Under the pieces are notes generated by a model. It had not been told where the DNA came from. It searched no databases and saw only the letters and a program-made list of their open reading frames with translations. Source: Chloroflexota bacterium (lineage in GTDB: Bacteria; Chloroflexota; Dehalococcoidia; Lucifugimonadales; UBA826). Taken from it: a stretch of 35,356 nt of DNA. Where the stretch lies: assembly GCA_002722155.1 (NCBI GenBank), contig PBKS01000009.1, positions 110,831-146,186 of the forward strand, in the 5' to 3' direction. Positions 32,486-35,356 of this stretch are shown one piece after another. The first letter of the stretch is position 1; each line of letters starts with the position of its first letter. The position numbers were made by a program, and so were the translations under genes.

Positions 32486-33589
32486 TTACACTTTCAATGA
32501 TGCTTGCAGAGCATTTTTAAATATTTTGTAAAGGTCTTGAGCAGATTTTCTTAAAATAGTCATATTTATTGTGAGATGTATGATGTTTTGACTGTTTGTT
32601 TCTGTGTTTATGATGACCCCTTCTGATCGTAAATTTCTACTCAAATCCTCAAGATTCACGTTGCTATCAAACTCTAAGGGAATGATATTGGATTCATCTT
32701 CATAACGATTCACTTTTACATTTGGAATTTTTCCGAGCAATGCGAAGAATTCGTTAGATCGATTTACCGCTAACGGTGCATCTTCTTCAAACTGACTAAG
32801 GCCGTTAAGGGCTAAAGCTGCTGAAAGAGAAGAAAAAGGCAAGCTACCCCCAAACATTCTACGAACGTGAAAAAGATTTTCACAAAACTCTTTTGATCCT
32901 GCCAAAACCGCGCCATAAGGAGCCCTAAAATATTTCCACATCGATATATACACAGTATCAAAAAGAGAGCTGTATTCTTTCAACGAAACTTTTGTAAAGG
33001 CGCTGGCTATGAAAAGCCTAGCTCCATCAAGATGAGTAGATATGCCTTGCTCCCTACAATATTCAGTTAACGCTAGCATTTTTTCATATGGCATAGATCT
33101 TCCAAAGCATCTCCTTACCGGAGTCTCAATAACCACAACTCCCACTGGATTTACCACTCGGCCACTTATCGAGCTATCTAAAGCTTCTTCCAGTTCAGGT
33201 AGGTCGAAGTATGGATTGTCTCCGCCAAGAGGAACGAGATTCATTCCACTCAGTTGTTGTACTGAATCTCCACTATCCTGATATATGTGACTTTGTTTAG
33301 GAACTATAGCTCTTCCTCTAGAGAGTCCTAATTGTCTAATCGCGATATGATTTGCTAAGGTCCCCGTCGGGAAAAATACACTAGCTTCTTTTCCTAATTT
33401 TTCTGCCATGATTGTTTCCAATTCTGTGACTTCACCACCAATAGAATAATTATCCTCAGCCATTTTTCTTGTATCTGAAATGTCTTTTAACTGATTTATA
33501 AATTGAATGTTACTTGATGGCGCATCGTCGCCATAGAAAAACACAGAATGTTCCGAAGATTGAAGTTCCTTTAGACTTTTTGGGTCCAT
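32486..33589 (-). CDS. threonine-aldolase/beta-eliminating lyase family PLP enzyme
   Basis: The 367-residue protein is a fold-type I PLP enzyme like low-specificity L-threonine aldolase. Visible are DNYSIGGEVTELE (45-57), FFPTGTLANHIAIR (72-85, the phosphate-binding and 'TGT-x-AN' signature), EQSHIY-like KQSHIY (His101, ring-stacking) and HLDGARLF (Asp188 with Arg191). The PLP lysine is Lys219. It sits in SMWKYFRAPYG, where typical members have SLSKGLGAPVG, an unusual surrounding. ATG 33589 is favoured over TTG 33595. It is divergent from the muconolactone-isomerase-like and D-threonine-aldolase-like genes. Reaction in the family: L-threonine to glycine and acetaldehyde; another beta-hydroxy amino acid is possible. 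Confidence 0.85.
   Translation of the reverse strand: MDPKSLKELQSSEHSVFFYGDDAPSSNIQFINQLKDISDTRKMAEDNYSIGGEVTELETIMAEKLGKEASVFFPTGTLANHIAIRQLGLSRGRAIVPKQSHIYQDSGDSVQQLSGMNLVPLGGDNPYFDLPELEEALDSSISGRVVNPVGVVVIETPVRRCFGRSMPYEKMLALTEYCREQGISTHLDGARLFIASAFTKVSLKEYSSLFDTVYISMWKYFRAPYGAVLAGSKEFCENLFHVRRMFGGSLPFSSLSAALALNGLSQFEEDAPLAVNRSNEFFALLGKIPNVKVNRYEDESNIIPLEFDSNVNLEDLSRNLRSEGVIINTETNSQNIIHLTINMTILRKSAQDLYKIFKNALQASLKV
32500..32518 (+). terminator. candidate terminator of the FAH gene
   Basis: ATGCT (32500-32504) and AGCAT (32510-32514) form a five-base stem with loop TGCAG, followed by TTTT. It lies 23 bases after the FAH stop codon, inside the C-terminal codons of the convergent lyase gene. 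The stem is short, so this is only a candidate. Confidence 0.4.
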
Positions 33590-33670
33590 AACCAATAATC
33601 CTTTTTCTTTTTAACTCAATTCACAAATTGGAATCTACCTGAGTATATAATTTCCGATACAGGAGCAATC

Positions 33671-33949
33671 ATGTTATTTCTAGTAATTAGTTCACCAAAT
33701 CCTCAAAAACCATCTGAAGTTAAGGATCAGAGGCGTAAATATTGGCCCTGGGCGCAAGATAAATTAGATAAAGGTTTGGCTTCAAGTTTTTATGCGCGTA
33801 CAGGTAGAGGTGCTGTAGCTATTTTTGATGTAGACTCAAATGAGATTCTCCATAGTCTTTTGAATGAGTGGTCTGAAATCGTGCCAGCGAAATTTGACAT
33901 ATATCCACTCTTAGATTCGGAAGCGATTAAATCTTTTTTAGGTAGCTAA
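33671..33949 (+). CDS. muconolactone delta-isomerase-like small protein
   Basis: The 92-residue protein is a dimeric alpha/beta-barrel (ferredoxin-like) type. Landmarks are the strand MLFLVISSPNP, the helix KDQRRKYWPWAQDKLDKG, the strand SSFYARTGRGAVAIFDVDSN, the helix EILHSLLNEWSEIVP and a final strand AKFDIYPLLD. This order matches muconolactone isomerase (beta-ketoadipate pathway) and its many homologues of unknown role. AGGAG lies before ATG. It is 35 bp upstream of the D-threonine-aldolase-like gene on the same strand, so the two are probably one transcript. The assignment is to the family only. Confidence 0.7.
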   Translation: MLFLVISSPNPQKPSEVKDQRRKYWPWAQDKLDKGLASSFYARTGRGAVAIFDVDSNEILHSLLNEWSEIVPAKFDIYPLLDSEAIKSFLGS

Positions 33950-33984
33950 AGAAAACCAAGCGATTTGAATAACCAGGAGCAGTG

Positions 33985-35091
33985 ATGATTCAGGATAAAT
34001 ATAAGTTATTGAATCCAGATTCTTTAGATACTCCCGCTATGATTACATATCCACACCTTGTCGAACAAAACATTGATGAAATCATTCGCCTTTGTGGTAA
34101 TCCAGAGAATATCGTTCCGCATTCTAAAACGCATAAATCTTCTGATATTTTGAATATGCAACTTATTAGAGGAATTAAATCGTACAAGTGCGCCACGTTA
34201 AAGGAAGCTGAGATTGTGGCAGAATGTGGTGCTAATCAAATAATCATAGCCTACCCTATGGTGCATCCACGGAAACTAGATAGATTTACGAGCCTAATTA
34301 AATCGTTTCCTGAAACAGAGTTTAGAGCTATCGCCAGCACTCAAACACATCTGAATCTTTTATCAGAAGCTTCTAAAAATGCCCATAAAGACATCGGAAC
34401 GTATATGGATCTTGACACAGGAATGCGTCGTACAGGTGTGCAACCCGGTTCGAGCGCTGTTCAATTCTATCAGGCGATTGACAAAACCTTAGGGGTAGAA
34501 CCTATGGGTATACATGTTTTTGACGGAGAGACGCTGTATATACCGGATTTTGAGCAAAGGAGCCAAATAGTCCAAAAAAATATAGAGAAAATGGAGGAAA
34601 TTTGGAAATCCGCGAGTGATTCAGGTATTCAGGTCGAAGACAACCTTGCCGGAGGATCGTGGTCTTTTCAACATTATGCGGACCATCCCTACATTAGACC
34701 TACCCCAGGTACCTGGATTTATTGGGATACACGCAATGCTGAAATGGAAGAGTTAGGGTTTCAAATAGCTAGTCTAGTTTTGGGTCAAGTTGTGGATGAT
34801 GATACTGAAATGGATACCGCGACTGTTGACATAGGATCAAAATCTTGTTCTTCAGATCAACCTTTAGAACATAGATTCAAATTAATCCATCATCAAGAAA
34901 CTGAACTTGTTTTACAAAACGAGGAACATGCTGTGGTCAAGTTAAATGGAGCATCATTAAACGTGGGTGACTTCGTGCTCGCCGCACCAGGTCATGCTTG
35001 CACCTTGACAGTTAAATTCCCATATACCAATGTGGTATCAGAAGAAGGTAGTGTGACAGGAATATATCAACATGATGCTAGAGATAGATAG
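33985..35091 (+). CDS. D-threonine aldolase/D-serine dehydratase-like PLP enzyme
   Basis: The 368-residue protein has an alanine-racemase-type barrel and a C-terminal domain with a metal site. The PLP lysine is Lys48 in VPHSKTHKS. YKCATLKEAE (about 68-77) and DLDTGMRRTG (about 144-153) are family landmarks. The C-terminal metal-binding motif is His337-Ala-Cys339 (APGHACTLT). This His-x-Cys is the Zn2+ site known in D-serine dehydratases, and D-threonine aldolases use His-x-Asp/Cys in the same place. Reactions: D-threonine to glycine and acetaldehyde, or D-serine to pyruvate and ammonia. ATG 33985 is preferred; GTG 33982 is alternative. It is in a transcript with the isomerase-like gene and divergent from the L-type lyase. 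Confidence 0.87.
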   Translation: MIQDKYKLLNPDSLDTPAMITYPHLVEQNIDEIIRLCGNPENIVPHSKTHKSSDILNMQLIRGIKSYKCATLKEAEIVAECGANQIIIAYPMVHPRKLDRFTSLIKSFPETEFRAIASTQTHLNLLSEASKNAHKDIGTYMDLDTGMRRTGVQPGSSAVQFYQAIDKTLGVEPMGIHVFDGETLYIPDFEQRSQIVQKNIEKMEEIWKSASDSGIQVEDNLAGGSWSFQHYADHPYIRPTPGTWIYWDTRNAEMEELGFQIASLVLGQVVDDDTEMDTATVDIGSKSCSSDQPLEHRFKLIHHQETELVLQNEEHAVVKLNGASLNVGDFVLAAPGHACTLTVKFPYTNVVSEEGSVTGIYQHDARDR

Positions 35092-35097
35092 GTTGAA

Positions 35098-35337
35098 TTA
35101 AATGTTCAGCTTATCCGCTAACTCTTCGTCAGTCGGCTCAACCAAAAATGATCCGTCAGAAAACACGATTGTGGGTACTCTTTGATTGCCATTATTCAAC
35201 TTTTTTATATATTCTTGAAATTCAGGTTCATCGTCAACATTTGTCCAATCATAATCTATTTCATTACGGTCAAAGAAAGACTTTGCTCTAGTACAATCTC
35301 CACACCAGGTTGTACCGTACATTTTAATTAAACTCAT
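35098..35337 (-). CDS. glutaredoxin-like protein (mycoredoxin type)
   Basis: The 79-residue thioredoxin-fold protein starts with strand LIKMYGTTW, followed by the redox motif Cys12-Gly-Asp-Cys15, helix TRAKSFFDRNEI, the cis-proline segment RVPTIVF (Pro near residue 55) and a C-terminal DGS strand and helix. In mycoredoxins the pair is usually CGYC or similar; here it is CGDC. It reduces disulfides or mixed disulfides with low-molecular-weight thiols. ATG 35337 has GAGGAG upstream. It is convergent with the D-threonine-aldolase-like gene, so it is a separate transcript. Its partner thiol is not predictable here. Confidence 0.88.
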   Translation of the reverse strand: MSLIKMYGTTWCGDCTRAKSFFDRNEIDYDWTNVDDEPEFQEYIKKLNNGNQRVPTIVFSDGSFLVEPTDEELADKLNI

Positions 35338-35356
35338 TGATGACTCCTCTTATCCA

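Overview
The window reads as an AT-rich bacterial chromosome segment that is almost fully coding. Gene content points to a free-living heterotroph of the Chloroflexota (Dehalococcoidia), most like the marine SAR202 group. This is an inference from three things: clustered catabolic families (mandelate racemase/enolase-type enzyme, GMC oxidoreductase, CaiB CoA-transferase, old yellow enzyme, FAH hydrolase, tautomerases, carboxymuconolactone decarboxylase); lipoproteins with Ala/Pro/Ser/Thr linkers; and frequent TTG/GTG starts. No 16S gene is present to prove it. I found no phage, IS element, CRISPR array or rRNA. There is one tRNA, Leu(CAA).

Layout. 1-5.5 kb: an MFS carrier cut by the window edge, an RND exporter upstream of it, and a divergent MFS carrier of the same type. 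5.5-9 kb: a CinA/PncC-like amidase, a 49-residue membrane protein, old yellow enzyme, a membrane-anchored PD-(D/E)XK protein and RNase D. 9-14 kb: a tail-anchored protein carrying the N-terminal domain of HNH-type endonucleases, then enolase-superfamily enzyme, GMC oxidoreductase and carboxymuconolactone decarboxylase-like protein, facing a CaiB CoA-transferase. 14-20 kb: a DsrE-like protein behind a repeat-bearing leader, a decayed peptide-ABC permease, a small secreted protein and an intact SBP-permease-permease set without ATPase genes. 20-23 kb: NhaA carrying an unusual insert, a PfkB sugar kinase and tRNA-Leu.

22.7-29 kb: YHS protein and copper ATPase CopA; a terminator; LexA; a blue-copper lipoprotein; a YceI-like lipoprotein; and dnaN. 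The YHS protein, CopA and the cupredoxin suggest a small copper-handling neighbourhood around lexA. 29-35.3 kb: a pair of tautomerase-superfamily proteins (one cis-CaaD-like, one lacking Pro1), an MFS exporter directly preceded by the C-terminal stub of an acyl-CoA-dehydrogenase-fold enzyme, an FAH-family hydrolase, an L-threonine-aldolase-like lyase divergent from a muconolactone-isomerase-like protein and a D-threonine-aldolase-like enzyme, and a glutaredoxin-like protein.

The most unusual items are the ~59-residue insert in NhaA, the HNH-associated domain re-used on a tail-anchored protein, the two gene remnants (dppC, acyl-CoA-dehydrogenase fold), the tautomerase pair, and the helically phased repeats upstream of the DsrE-like gene. 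I saw no complete new multi-gene system that I could defend.
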